Positions 1 through 7,530 of a stretch of DNA of 32,276 bases are shown piece by piece; position 1 is the first letter of the stretch, and each line of letters starts with the position of its first letter. The translations under genes and the position numbers were made by a program. This DNA comes from Hydrogenophilales bacterium (lineage in GTDB: Bacteria > Pseudomonadota > Gammaproteobacteria > Burkholderiales > Thiobacteraceae). The notes under the pieces were generated by a model. The model was given only the letters and a program-made list of their open reading frames with translations, had not been told where the DNA came from and did no database searches. The stretch lies in assembly GCA_016235775.1 (NCBI GenBank), contig JACRIU010000062.1, positions 1-32,276 of the forward strand. Direction: 5' to 3'.

Positions 1-44
1 AGGAACGGTTGAAGAGTCTGGCGAATAAGATAGTAAAACGGTGA
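1..44 (+). CDS. C-terminal tail of an upstream gene, probably soeB (partial)
   Basis: One frame is open from the left edge to TGA at 42-44 and encodes a basic tail ending ANKIVKR. It sits about 70 bases before a DmsC/SoeC-type membrane anchor. In Soe/Dms-type complexes the iron-sulfur subunit gene normally comes directly before the anchor gene, so the expected identity is the SoeB-like iron-sulfur subunit. Only about 13 residues are visible, with no cluster motif, so the identity is inferred from position alone. The stop codon lies within the left arm of the inverted repeat that follows. Confidence 0.45.
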   Translation, partial: ERLKSLANKIVKR

Positions 45-103
45 GGGGTAAGGTGTTAGGGGTGAGGCAACGCTCACCTCTCCTTTCACTCCTTACTCCT
101 CAC
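41..103. repeat. Inverted repeat with tandem arms (GTGAGGAGT theme)
   Basis: The left arm (about 41-68) repeats a GTGAGGGGT-like unit and the right arm (about 74-103) is its imperfect reverse complement (CACTCCTTACTCCTCAC and similar). The loop is short. It fills most of the gap between the probable soeB and soeC. The soeB stop codon is inside the left arm, and the soeC Shine-Dalgarno GGAGG (104-108) starts immediately after the right arm. Confidence 0.7.
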
Positions 104-113
104 GGAGGTTTCC

Positions 114-1055
114 ATGCATCCAGCGTTTAGCGTAATTTTTTTCACGGTCAGTTCCGGCGCGGGCTTCGGCTTGTTCGCGTTCTTATATTTTGCCGATGTA
201 TTGAAACTGGGCGGCGGTCTGTCGGGCGGGCAAGTGGCCGCCACGGGCGCGATCGCCTTCTTTTTCATTATCGGCGGCTTGCTGTCTTCGGTGCTGCACT
301 TGGCGAATCCGAAAAACGCCTGGCGCGCCTTTAGCCGCTTTCGCACCTCGTGGTTGTCGCGCGAGGGCGTGTTCTCGGTGGCCTTCTTCCCGGTGGCATT
401 CGCTTATCTGGTTTTAAGCTGGTTCAGCTTAACCAATCTGGAATGGGTGCGCTTGGGTTTGGGCTTGGCGGCGACCGCGCTGGCGTGGGTGACGGTGTTC
501 AGCACCGGCATGATTTATGGTTGCCTGAAAACCATCCGTCAGTGGAATACACCGCTGGTGCCGGCGAATTATTTGGCGCTGGGGAATTTCTCCGGCGCAC
601 TGATGTTGCTGGCGGTGGCGGCGTGGGCTGGTTTGGCCTTAGAACCTTTCGCATATCTTGCGGGCGGTATGCTGATCATCGCCGGCTTGCTCAAAGCGAT
701 TTACTATTTCTGGATCGCCGAGCCAGGCGCCGGACCCAGCATCCAAACCGCGACCGGCTTTACCCGGGCCCAAGTACGGCTGTTGGATGCCGGCCATACG
801 CACGGCACCTTTTTGCCCCAGGAGTTTGGATTTCAAATAGCGCGTGAGTACGCGCTGGCCTTGAAATTTTTTGTGTTTATCAGCGGTTTTATCTTGCCGC
901 TGGCGTTATTGATTTTGACCTCGGGTAAGCCTTCACTTACTTTGAGTGCATTGATTGCCGACCTGGCTTTAGCGGGCTTGGTCGCCGAGCGCTGGTTGTT
1001 TTTCGCAGAGGCAAGGCATGTGGTCAATCTCTACCACGGCAGACAGCGTTGTTAA
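114..1055 (+). CDS. soeC: DmsC/SoeC-type membrane anchor, probable sulfite-oxidising enzyme subunit C
   Basis: This 313-residue protein is an integral membrane subunit of the DmsC/NrfD-like class that passes electrons between a cytoplasmic molybdoenzyme/Fe-S pair and the quinone pool. About eight hydrophobic segments are visible, starting with an N-terminal helix at about residues 5-30. The DmsC-like stretch HLANPKNAWRA is near residue 65 and SWLSREG near 82. Length matches the family. The ATG follows GGAGG with 5 bases between. DmsC and SoeC are hard to separate by sequence. The following rhodanese/tusA/dsrE/lbpA genes favour sulfite oxidation in the cytoplasm (SoeABC) over DMSO or polysulfide reduction. 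The catalytic SoeA subunit would lie upstream, outside the window. Confidence 0.75.
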   Translation: MHPAFSVIFFTVSSGAGFGLFAFLYFADVLKLGGGLSGGQVAATGAIAFFFIIGGLLSSVLHLANPKNAWRAFSRFRTSWLSREGVFSVAFFPVAFAYLVLSWFSLTNLEWVRLGLGLAATALAWVTVFSTGMIYGCLKTIRQWNTPLVPANYLALGNFSGALMLLAVAAWAGLALEPFAYLAGGMLIIAGLLKAIYYFWIAEPGAGPSIQTATGFTRAQVRLLDAGHTHGTFLPQEFGFQIAREYALALKFFVFISGFILPLALLILTSGKPSLTLSALIADLALAGLVAERWLFFAEARHVVNLYHGRQRC

Positions 1056-1135
1056 GAACGGCAATCAGGCATTGCGCCCGGCCTAGTTCTCGATATATTA
1101 TTATTCGCTAATTTACTCATCACGGAGTAGAAACA

Positions 1136-1462
1136 ATGTTCGGAATGTCTATTAAAGAAGTCGATGCCTTTGGCTTGCAGCAAATGCAGGCGGGCGGTGA
1201 AGTGGTGATGATCGACGTGCGCACCGATGTCGAATTCGCACAAGGCGCGATCCATGGCGCCAAACATCTGCCCCTGCACATGCTGCCGCTGATGGCGGAT
1301 CAATTGGAAAATGAAAAGCCGGTGGTGTTGATCTGCCGCAGCGGCGCGCGTTCCGCCCAGGCCTGCGCATTCTTGGCGCAAAAGGGATTCAATAATGTGT
1401 ACAACTTGCGCGGCGGCGTCATGGGGTGGGCGCAAGCCGGGCTGGCGCTGGCGGCGGCCTAA
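1136..1462 (+). CDS. Single-domain rhodanese sulfurtransferase
   Basis: This 108-residue protein has one rhodanese fold. It shows the IDVRTDVEFAQGAIHGA substrate/CH2A-like motif (residues 26-42) and the active-site loop CRSGARS with catalytic Cys67. The C-terminal GGVMGW motif is typical of single-domain rhodaneses. It has no signal peptide, so it should be cytoplasmic and carry sulfur as a Cys67 persulfide. A good GGAG ribosome-binding site precedes the ATG. It is followed by tusA and a dsrE-type gene in the order rhd-tusA-dsrE2 known from Allochromatium vinosum, where these proteins pass sulfane sulfur to one another. Its role here is most likely first mobilisation of sulfane sulfur toward TusA. 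Confidence 0.9.
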   Translation: MFGMSIKEVDAFGLQQMQAGGEVVMIDVRTDVEFAQGAIHGAKHLPLHMLPLMADQLENEKPVVLICRSGARSAQACAFLAQKGFNNVYNLRGGVMGWAQAGLALAAA

Positions 1463-1548
1463 GAGCCCTTCAGTTGCATGCTGGTGGCAAGTAGATCAAA
1501 ATGCTCGTTTTTTACCGTTGGACTTACTTTATTTATTAGGAGATGGAT

Positions 1549-1776
1549 ATGAATTTCGATAAAGAACTGGATGCTCGCGGCCTGAATTGCCCGCTGCCGA
1601 TTCTGCGCACCAAAAAAGGCCTGGCCGAACTGACCAGCGGCCAAGTGCTGAAAGTCATCGCGACCGATCCCGGTTCGGTGAAAGACATGCTAGCGTTTGC
1701 CAAGCAAACCGGCAACGAGTTGGTTTCGTCGGCTGAAGCTAGCGGCGAATTCACCTTCTTCATGAAGAAGAAATAA
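1549..1776 (+). CDS. tusA: TusA sulfur-carrier protein
   Basis: This is a small TusA-family protein of 75 residues. It has the hallmark CPLP motif (Cys14), preceded by LDARGLNC, and the conserved DPGS segment in the middle. TusA binds sulfur as a persulfide on this Cys and hands it on. In sulfur oxidisers it supplies DsrEFH- or sHdr-type systems. Two in-frame ATGs exist, at 1543 and 1549. The AGGAG at 1538-1542 directly abuts the first but is correctly spaced (6 bases) for the second, so 1549 is preferred. It is flanked by the rhodanese and dsrE-type genes and is probably co-transcribed with them up to the terminator at 2382-2421. Confidence 0.93.
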   Translation: MNFDKELDARGLNCPLPILRTKKGLAELTSGQVLKVIATDPGSVKDMLAFAKQTGNELVSSAEASGEFTFFMKKK

Positions 1777-1851
1777 GAATAAAAAAATAGCTGTACGCTG
1801 TTGGATAGAAGCGAGCGGGGCAATTAATCCGCAATTTAGGAGGAGATTTAA

Positions 1852-2358
1852 ATGGCTAAGAAACTCGCGATCATCGCGACCAAGGGCACGCTCGATTGGG
1901 CCTATCCACCGCTGATTCTGGCATCGACCGCAGCCGCGCTGGACTATGAAGTGCAAGTGTTTTGTACTTTTTACGGCTTGCAGTTGTTGCGCAAGGATGT
2001 GAGCGGCCTCAAAGTGAGCCCCCTGGGCAATCCCGGCATGCCGATGAAAATGCCATTTGGTCCCCAATGGTTCAAAGACATTAACTGGAATATCCCGAAC
2101 ATCATTCAAGCCAACGTCCCAGGTTTTGAATCGCTTGCCACCACGTTGATGAAGCAGACCATCAAAAACTGCGGGGTGGCCACGATCGAGGATTTGCGCA
2201 GCCTGTGCATCGAGGCCGACGTGAAATTCGTCGCCTGCCAGATGACGGTGGAACTCTTCGGATTCGAGCATAGCGAATTCATCGACGGTCTTGATTTTGT
2301 CGGCGCCGCTTCATTCCTCGAATTCGCCGGCGATAGCGATATTTGTTTGTATATCTAA
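1852..2358 (+). CDS. DsrE-like sulfurtransferase (DsrE2/DsrE3A type)
   Basis: This 168-residue protein belongs to the DsrE/DsrF-like family. Visible hallmarks are KGTLDWAYPPLILASTAAAL (residues 11-30), LGNPGMPM (58-65), ACQMTVELFGF (128-138) and the ending FAGDSDICLYI. Cysteines occur at 38, 107, 119 and 129. Cys129 in the ACQM motif is the likely sulfur-binding residue. No convincing transmembrane helix is seen, so a cytoplasmic DsrE3A-type protein is more likely than membrane-associated DsrE2; general annotation pipelines often call both DsrE2 or peroxiredoxin-like. It probably exchanges sulfur with TusA. The ATG follows a strong AGGAGGAG site. The gene ends the rhd-tusA-dsrE unit, just before a terminator. 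Confidence 0.85.
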   Translation: MAKKLAIIATKGTLDWAYPPLILASTAAALDYEVQVFCTFYGLQLLRKDVSGLKVSPLGNPGMPMKMPFGPQWFKDINWNIPNIIQANVPGFESLATTLMKQTIKNCGVATIEDLRSLCIEADVKFVACQMTVELFGFEHSEFIDGLDFVGAASFLEFAGDSDICLYI

Positions 2359-2381
2359 TTTGCAGCAACAGCAGTAGTCAC

Positions 2382-2421
2382 AACGGCCAAGCGAGGATCA
2401 TCCGCTTGGCCGTTTCTTTTT
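2382..2421 (+). terminator. Rho-independent terminator after the dsrE-type gene
   Basis: There is a perfect 12-bp stem, AACGGCCAAGCG (2382-2393) and CGCTTGGCCGTT (2403-2414), with a 9-base loop and a T-rich run to 2421. It closes the rhd-tusA-dsrE unit and implies that lbpA has its own promoter in the roughly 100 bases that follow. Confidence 0.9.
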
Positions 2422-2518
2422 AGGGACAGAGAACCCATGCCGAGCGTAGTGGCGCAGCCATTCGCGGCCAGCGATGGGTGTAAAATGATCCCGAATAATC
2501 GCGAGTGGGGATAACAAG

Positions 2519-2956
2519 ATGGCAAACGTGCGCGGCTGCAATCTGCCGGACGATTTGTATTATCACGTCGATGACAACGTCTGGGCGCGTATCGGGGCGG
2601 ATGGGGTGGTTACCCTCGGCATGACGTCCTATGCCTGCGCCTTGGCCGGGCAATTGGTCGCCGCCACGCCGAAGAAAATCGGCAAGTCAATCGAACAAGG
2701 GAAAACGGTCTGCACCGTGGAATCCGGTAAATGGGTGGGGCCGGTCAAGACGCCCGTCGGCGGCGAATTGATCGAGATCAACGAAGCGGTGAGCGCCAAG
2801 CCCGGCTTGGTGAATGAAGACCCCTACGGCGCGGGCTGGATGGCGAAAATAAAACCAGCCCACTGGGCAGAAGAAAGCAAAAGCTTAATCAGTGGTGCAG
2901 AGATTGGTTCAGCATTCGAAGCCAAAATGAATGCGGATGGTTTTGGGGGGTGCTGA
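2519..2956 (+). CDS. lbpA: Lipoate-binding protein LbpA (GcvH-like, sHdr-associated)
   Basis: This 145-residue protein has the glycine-cleavage H-protein fold. It carries the lipoyl-attachment motif ESGKWVG with acceptor Lys71, followed by GPVKTPVGGELIEIN, and the N-terminal segment typical of LbpA (GCNLPDDLYYHVDDNVWAR). LbpA proteins differ from true GcvH and act as lipoyl sulfur carriers for the sHdr sulfur-oxidising heterodisulfide-reductase-like complex (established by work from the Dahl group). No gcvT or gcvP is nearby; dedicated lipoylation genes follow immediately, which supports LbpA. It starts a new unit after the terminator. The start is the ATG after GTGGGG, and the C-terminus (about residues 115-145) is longer than in standard GcvH. 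Confidence 0.92.
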   Translation: MANVRGCNLPDDLYYHVDDNVWARIGADGVVTLGMTSYACALAGQLVAATPKKIGKSIEQGKTVCTVESGKWVGPVKTPVGGELIEINEAVSAKPGLVNEDPYGAGWMAKIKPAHWAEESKSLISGAEIGSAFEAKMNADGFGGC

Positions 2957-2959
2957 TTT

Positions 2960-2990
2960 GGGAAGCCGGAAGCGGGGAACGGGAAGCTGG
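2960..2990. repeat. Single tandem arm (GGGAAGC theme)
   Basis: Four degenerate copies of a 7-8 bp GGGAAGC/GGGAACG unit fill the short gap between lbpA and lipS1. No inverted partner arm is present. It resembles one half of the tandem-in-inverted elements found elsewhere in the window. It also lies where the lipS1 ribosome-binding site should be; the only purine-rich site before that ATG is GGGG within the repeat edge. Confidence 0.6.
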
Positions 2991-2992
2991 GG

Positions 2993-4120
2993 ATGAGTGA
3001 GTGGCTGGAGGTGTTGCGCCAAATCGAGCCGCTGGAGGATGTCATGCTCGATCCCGGCTTGATTGCGCAGATGGCGCGGCCTACCGAACCTGCTAACCTA
3101 TCGCGCATCAATTTTTACACCCCCACTTTCAAGGCTTACGCTTCCTCCGAAATTACTGGCTGCGGCAAACAAGCTTGGCCCGCGGTGTCGATCACCGGCG
3201 GCGAATGCAAGCTGGCTTGCGATCACTGCAAGGCAAAAATCCTGGAGCCGATGATTCCGGCGCGCACGCCGCAAGACTTGTGGCGCGTGGTGCATGAGCA
3301 GGTCGATCTCGGTGCGCAAGGCATGCTGCTCACCGGCGGATCGAATCACCGCAACCAAGTGGAGTACGCGCCTTACTATGCGACGCTGCGCCGCATCAAA
3401 GATACTTTCCCCGCTTTCAAAATTGCTTTGCATACCGCCTTGGTTGATCTCGATATTGCCCGCCGCATGGAAGACGCCGGTATCGACGTGGCGATGATGG
3501 ACGTGATCGGCGCGCAAGACACCATTACGCAGGTCTATCACTTGCGCCGCGGCGTGGATGATTTCGAGCGCTCGCTCGGCTACCTGGCGGCGACCGAAAT
3601 GAAGGTCGTGCCGCACATTGTGCTCGGCTTGCATTACGGCCGCTTCCTCGGCGAGTGGCGCGCGCTCGATATCGTTAAGCGCCATCGGCCCGATGCGCTG
3701 GTGCTGGTGGTGGTGATGCCGCACTACGCCCAAGAAGACCGGCCATTTGCCACACCCGACGCGCATGAAGTGGGCCGCTTTTTCATGGATGCGCGCGCCG
3801 CGATGCGTGATACCCCCTTGCTCTTGGGCTGCGCGCGCCCCGCCGGCCGCGTGAAAAGCCAGATCGACGCTTATGCCGTGATGGCCGGGCTGAACGGCAT
3901 CGCGCATCCCGCCGATGGCATGGTCGAACTGGCGGCGCGGCTGGGGCGCGAAGTGCGCGTGACGCCGGCTTGCTGCTCCATCGCGGTGGGGAATGAGGTG
4001 ATGGCGATTGACACTGAGGATGCGGGATTGCAAGTAGATGTGCAGAAGGTGATCGAGTTTGAGCGTGCGCAGCGCTTGCCGCCGGACATCAAAATCGTCC
4101 GCGTAGAGGAACAGATGTGA
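2993..4120 (+). CDS. lipS1: Radical SAM lipoyl synthase component, LipS1-like
   Basis: This 375-residue protein carries the radical SAM CxxxCxxC cluster motif as C72-KLA-C76-DH-C79. Further cysteines (C57, a Cys in LLLGCARPAG and a Cys pair in TPACCSIAVG near the C-terminus) could bind a sacrificial or auxiliary Fe-S cluster. The LipS1/LipS2 pair replaces LipA, inserting the two sulfurs into an octanoyl group bound to the carrier protein; this is known from Thermococcus kodakarensis and sHdr-type sulfur oxidisers. The order lbpA-radical SAM-ligase-FAD enzyme-radical SAM supports LipS1 here and LipS2 at 6380. Automated pipelines would probably call it only radical SAM or biotin-synthase-like. 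Its end overlaps the next gene, implying translational coupling. Confidence 0.82.
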   Translation: MSEWLEVLRQIEPLEDVMLDPGLIAQMARPTEPANLSRINFYTPTFKAYASSEITGCGKQAWPAVSITGGECKLACDHCKAKILEPMIPARTPQDLWRVVHEQVDLGAQGMLLTGGSNHRNQVEYAPYYATLRRIKDTFPAFKIALHTALVDLDIARRMEDAGIDVAMMDVIGAQDTITQVYHLRRGVDDFERSLGYLAATEMKVVPHIVLGLHYGRFLGEWRALDIVKRHRPDALVLVVVMPHYAQEDRPFATPDAHEVGRFFMDARAAMRDTPLLLGCARPAGRVKSQIDAYAVMAGLNGIAHPADGMVELAARLGREVRVTPACCSIAVGNEVMAIDTEDAGLQVDVQKVIEFERAQRLPPDIKIVRVEEQM

Positions 4121-5199
4121 TGAAACCCATCTGGCGCGTCATCGATACCGGCCTGCGCCGCGCGGCGGAAAATATCGCGCTGAACCGCGCCTTGCTCGAA
4201 GCGCGACAAGCGGATGAGAGTCCGAGCACGCTGCGCTTTCTGCGCTTCCAGCCTTGCGCCTTGCTGGGCTTTCATCAGAGCGTCGAGCAGGAGCTGAACC
4301 TGGATTATTGCCGCGCGCAGGGCGTGGAGATTCAGCGCCGCATCACCGGCGGCGGCGCGATTTATTTCGACGAGACGCAATTGGGCTGGGAATTGTATTT
4401 GCACAAGCGCGATCTCGGCACGGCGGACATGCAAGCGATCACGCGCCGCATCTGCGAAGCAGCGGCGCGCGGCATGCAAGCGCTGGGCGTCGATGCCCGA
4501 TTCCGCCCGCGCAACGACATCGAAGTCGATGGCCGTAAAATTTCTGGCACCGGCGGGGCTTTCGATGGCGATGCGCTGATGTTCCAAGGCACGCTGCTGA
4601 TCCAATTCGATGTGGAAAAAATGCTGCGCGTACTGCGAATTCCGGCCGAGAAGCTATCGGATAAGGCGATTGCCTCGGCGCGCGAGCGAGTGGCGAATCT
4701 GGCCAATTTGCTCGGCCATACCCCTGAAATGCAAGAGGTGCAGTCGGCAATGATCCAAGCTTTCGCCGATGAATTCGGCGTGGCCTTTGAAACGGGAGCC
4801 ATCTCTGCAATTGAGCAAGCACGTTACGACAGTGCCTTGGCGGAAATCGATACCGAGGATTGGGTGCATATGCTGCAACGTCCACAATCGGATGCGCCGA
4901 TCGTGGAAGGGATGCAAAAATTTCCCGGCGGCCTGGTGCGCGCCTGCGTGGCTTATGATCGAACGCGCCAATGCATCAAGCAAGTTTGGTTTTCCGGCGA
5001 TTTTTTCGTCAGCCCCAAGCGGGCCATTGCGGATCTGGAAGCGGTCTTGCGCGATACCGATGTGGCCGATTGTCACCGTTGCGTGCACGAATTCTTTGCC
5101 GTACGTGAAGTCGATCTGTTGGGTTTGCAGCCGGCGGATTTTGTCGTGGTGATCCAATCGGCGTTGAGCCGGTTTGAGCCACAGGCCAGCATGCCATGA
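4117..5199 (+). CDS. slplA: Lipoate/octanoate-protein ligase sLpl(AB)
   Basis: This 360-residue protein has an N-terminal LplA-type cofactor transferase domain (about 1-230) fused to an LplB-like accessory domain (about 250-355). Conserved ligase features are RRITGGGAIYFDE (74-86) and Lys141 in GRKISGTGGA, the expected catalytic lysine. It should activate lipoate or octanoate with ATP and attach it to Lys71 of LbpA. The start is either GTG at 4117, whose GTGA overlaps the lipS1 stop, or ATG at 4120, which shares one base with it. Either way translation is coupled. The next gene also overlaps (ATGA). The position between lbpA and the lipS genes marks it as the sulfur-oxidation-specific ligase rather than the housekeeping LplA. 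Confidence 0.9.
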   Translation: MMKPIWRVIDTGLRRAAENIALNRALLEARQADESPSTLRFLRFQPCALLGFHQSVEQELNLDYCRAQGVEIQRRITGGGAIYFDETQLGWELYLHKRDLGTADMQAITRRICEAAARGMQALGVDARFRPRNDIEVDGRKISGTGGAFDGDALMFQGTLLIQFDVEKMLRVLRIPAEKLSDKAIASARERVANLANLLGHTPEMQEVQSAMIQAFADEFGVAFETGAISAIEQARYDSALAEIDTEDWVHMLQRPQSDAPIVEGMQKFPGGLVRACVAYDRTRQCIKQVWFSGDFFVSPKRAIADLEAVLRDTDVADCHRCVHEFFAVREVDLLGLQPADFVVVIQSALSRFEPQASMP

Positions 5200-6266
5200 G
5201 CAGGCAGACGCACGTCGATGTCCTGGTAATTGGCCTTGGCCCGGCAGGCGGTGCGGCGGCAACGGCGGCAGCGCGCGCCGGTTTATCGGTGTTGGCAGTA
5301 GAGCGCAAGCAGCAGGTGGGCGTGCCGGTGCAATGTGCCGAGTTTATTCCTTTGCCTTTGGGCAAATACGCGCAAGCTGAAGGCGTCTTGGTGCAGCGCA
5401 TCGCTTCGATGAAAAATTATCTGCCTTCGGGCATGACTGAGACGGCGGCTTTTCCTGGCTTGATGATCGACCGTGCGGCGTTCGATCAAGCGCTGGCGCG
5501 CGAGGCCGAAGCGCATGGCGCAGAATTGTGTTTGGCCAGCCGCCTGCTGCGGCTCGATGCGCAACATTCGATTGCGGTTATCCAAACGCCTGAGGGTGAG
5601 CGTGAAGTGGCGTACCGCCTGCTGATCGCCGCCGATGGCCCTTACTCCACCGTCGCCTCCCAATTAGGGTTGGCGCCCTTGGAAACGGTGTTCACGCGGC
5701 AATACACGGTGCCCCTGCTGCAACCTTATGCCGAGACGGATATTTGGCTCTCCGGCGAGTATCCGGGCGGCTATGCCTGGCTGTTCCCCAAAGGAGACCG
5801 CGCGAATCTTGGTGTGGGAGCAAATAAAGATTACACCCACGATCTGAAGCAACCTCTCGACGCTTTGCATGCCCGTTTGGTCGAGCAAGGCGTAGTGGGA
5901 GAGGCTATCCTGTCCTTGACCGGCGGCCTCATTCCAGTGGGGGGATTGAGGGAGCGTTTAGTGGTGGAGAATATTTTGTTTGCGGGCGATGCGGCGGGAC
6001 TGACGCATCCGATTACCGGCGCGGGTATCGCCGCGGCGATCGTATCGGGCGAGCGTGCGGGCCAAGCGGCGGCGCGTCTTTTGCTGGCCAACGAAGTTGA
6101 TGCGCTGAATGAATTCGAAGCTGACATAAGAGACCAATTCGAAGCGAGCATCACGCACGCCGTGGCGCGCAGGCAGTGGCTCAACCAGCACTGGCATACC
6201 GCCGCCGCGCGCGAGGATGCGATGCATCGCAAGGGGTGGGTTGCGTTTCCGGAATTTTTTGAATGA
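5196..6266 (+). CDS. lipT: LipT-like FAD-dependent oxidoreductase (geranylgeranyl-reductase-like fold)
   Basis: This 356-residue flavoprotein has an N-terminal Rossmann FAD-binding motif (VIGLGPAGGAAA, about residues 10-21) and the second FAD motif GDAAGLTHPITGAGI near residues 263-277. The sequence type is annotated as geranylgeranyl reductase or NAD(P)/FAD-dependent oxidoreductase. Within lbpA-lipS-ligase clusters this gene is called lipT. Its precise role is not settled; a supply of electrons to the radical SAM enzymes or redox handling of the lipoyl group is plausible but inferred. The start ATG overlaps the stop of the ligase gene (ATGA), so the two are translationally coupled. An inverted repeat then separates it from lipS2. 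Confidence 0.83.
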   Translation: MSRQTHVDVLVIGLGPAGGAAATAAARAGLSVLAVERKQQVGVPVQCAEFIPLPLGKYAQAEGVLVQRIASMKNYLPSGMTETAAFPGLMIDRAAFDQALAREAEAHGAELCLASRLLRLDAQHSIAVIQTPEGEREVAYRLLIAADGPYSTVASQLGLAPLETVFTRQYTVPLLQPYAETDIWLSGEYPGGYAWLFPKGDRANLGVGANKDYTHDLKQPLDALHARLVEQGVVGEAILSLTGGLIPVGGLRERLVVENILFAGDAAGLTHPITGAGIAAAIVSGERAGQAAARLLLANEVDALNEFEADIRDQFEASITHAVARRQWLNQHWHTAAAREDAMHRKGWVAFPEFFE

Positions 6267-6272
6267 AAAGCT

Positions 6273-6356
6273 TTCACCGCGGAGGACGCGGAGGACGCGG
6301 AGTTTAAAAAATAAGAATTTGTTTTACTCTGCGTCCTCCGCGTCCTCTGCGGTGAA
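6273..6356. repeat. Inverted repeat with tandem arms (CGCGGAGGA theme)
   Basis: The left arm (6273-6303) is TTCACCG followed by about 2.5 copies of the 9-bp unit CGGAGGACG. The right arm (6326-6356) is its near-perfect reverse complement, ending CTGCGGTGAA. The loop (22 bases) is AT-rich. It lies between the lipT stop and the lipS2 ribosome-binding site, inside an otherwise overlapping gene string. The same theme recurs at 13021-13145 and, collapsed, at 22379-22410. Confidence 0.9.
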
Positions 6357-6379
6357 TGATTTTTCCAGCAGGAGAAGAA

Positions 6380-7525
6380 ATGAGCTCAGTGTTAGATAAC
6401 GCACAACCGATTAACTTTTACCGTCCCGACTATCACATCAAAACACCGGCGATGCGCTCGCCCGAGTATGTGCAGATGAGCACCGCTGCGGCAATTACGC
6501 TCGGCTTGATCCCAGGCCGGATGTATCGCACCGCCTGCACCCATTGCTTGAACCTGCTGGTGACTTATCCCGAAGGCTGCCGCGCCAACTGCGCCTATTG
6601 CGGCTTGGCGCGGCATCGCGAGGAGGCGCGCGATTACGCCGACCGCAATTTCATCCGCGTCGATTGGCCCGCCGCGCGTTACGACGAGGTGATCGAGCGC
6701 GTGCGCGCCGGCGCCGGCAAGGGCCAATTCCAGCGCATGTGCATTTCCATGATCACCCACCCCAACTCGGATGCCGATACCTTGGTGCTGTTAAAGAAGT
6801 GGGTGGCGGCGTTGCCGCATATTCCGGTATCCATCCTCTCAAACCCCACCACCATGGAAAAGGCCGATCTGATCGAGCTGAAGCGATTGGGGGCGGAGAT
6901 TTTTACCGTGGCGCTGGATGCGGTCACGCCCGCGATCTTCGAACGCACCCGCGGCAAGACCGTGGATAGCCCGCATCGCTGGGAAAAATACTGGCAAGCC
7001 ATCGAATGGGCGGCGGAAGTGTTCGGGCCGGAGCGCTTCGGCGCGCATTTGATTTGCGGCATGGGCGAGACCGAGCGTGAGCTGCTCGAAGTCTGCCAGC
7101 GCATCAAAGATAGGGGCGGCCACAACCATCTATTTGCCTTCTTCCCCGAGCAGGGCTCCCTGATGGAGGATTGGCCGGCGGCGGATCGCGGCCAATGGCG
7201 CCGGGTGCAACTCGCGCGCTTCATCATCGACTACGCGGGCGGCCGCATCGAACGCATGACATTTGACGCGCAGGGCCGGCTGGCGGATTTCGGTTTACCC
7301 GAAAGCGAACTGAGCGCACTGATTCAAAGCGGCAAACCCTTCCAAACCTCCGGCTGCCCCGGCAAGGACGATGAGGAAATCTCCGCCTGCAATCGTCCCT
7401 ATGGCGATTCCCCACCCTCCGATATCCTGTCATTTCCTTTTGCGCTCAATGAGATGGATATTGATGGCGTCAGACGCCAAATGATTGGCAAGATCAAAAA
7501 AGGATTACTAAACCATAATGGTTAA
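6380..7525 (+). CDS. lipS2: Radical SAM lipoyl synthase component, LipS2-like
   Basis: This 381-residue radical SAM protein has its cluster motif as C67-RAN-C71-AY-C74. There is a preceding C53-TH-C56 pair and a late SGCPGKD/SACNRPYG region whose cysteines are good auxiliary-cluster ligands, as expected for a sulfur-donating lipoyl synthase. It is the second of the LipS1/LipS2 pair that converts octanoyl to lipoyl groups. The reading frame extends back to 6356, but that ATG has no ribosome-binding site and lies at the repeat edge. ATG 6380 follows GGAGAAG with proper spacing and is preferred. Biotin synthase is the main misannotation risk; the lbpA-lipS1-ligase-lipT context makes lipoate assembly far more likely. 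Confidence 0.82.
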   Translation: MSSVLDNAQPINFYRPDYHIKTPAMRSPEYVQMSTAAAITLGLIPGRMYRTACTHCLNLLVTYPEGCRANCAYCGLARHREEARDYADRNFIRVDWPAARYDEVIERVRAGAGKGQFQRMCISMITHPNSDADTLVLLKKWVAALPHIPVSILSNPTTMEKADLIELKRLGAEIFTVALDAVTPAIFERTRGKTVDSPHRWEKYWQAIEWAAEVFGPERFGAHLICGMGETERELLEVCQRIKDRGGHNHLFAFFPEQGSLMEDWPAADRGQWRRVQLARFIIDYAGGRIERMTFDAQGRLADFGLPESELSALIQSGKPFQTSGCPGKDDEEISACNRPYGDSPPSDILSFPFALNEMDIDGVRRQMIGKIKKGLLNHNG

Positions 7526-7530
7526 TGATA

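Noticed and set aside
2519-2956. Glycine-cleavage H protein (GcvH)
   Set aside because: The lipoyl domain is shared, but there are no gcvT/gcvP genes, the C-terminus is extended, and lipoylation genes follow as in lbpA clusters.
5196-6266. Geranylgeranyl/digeranylgeranyl reductase
   Set aside because: The fold matches, but the gene is translationally coupled to a lipoate ligase and flanked by the two lipS genes, with no isoprenoid or chlorophyll genes nearby.
6273-6356. CRISPR-like appearance of short repeated units
   Set aside because: The units are 9 bp, contiguous and inverted in the second half; there are no 25-45 bp repeats with unique spacers and no cas genes.
6380-7525. Biotin synthase (BioB)
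   Set aside because: The radical SAM spacing is shared, but the extra CxxC near residue 53, the C-terminal GCPGKD/ACNRPYG cysteines and the lbpA-lip context fit LipS2.
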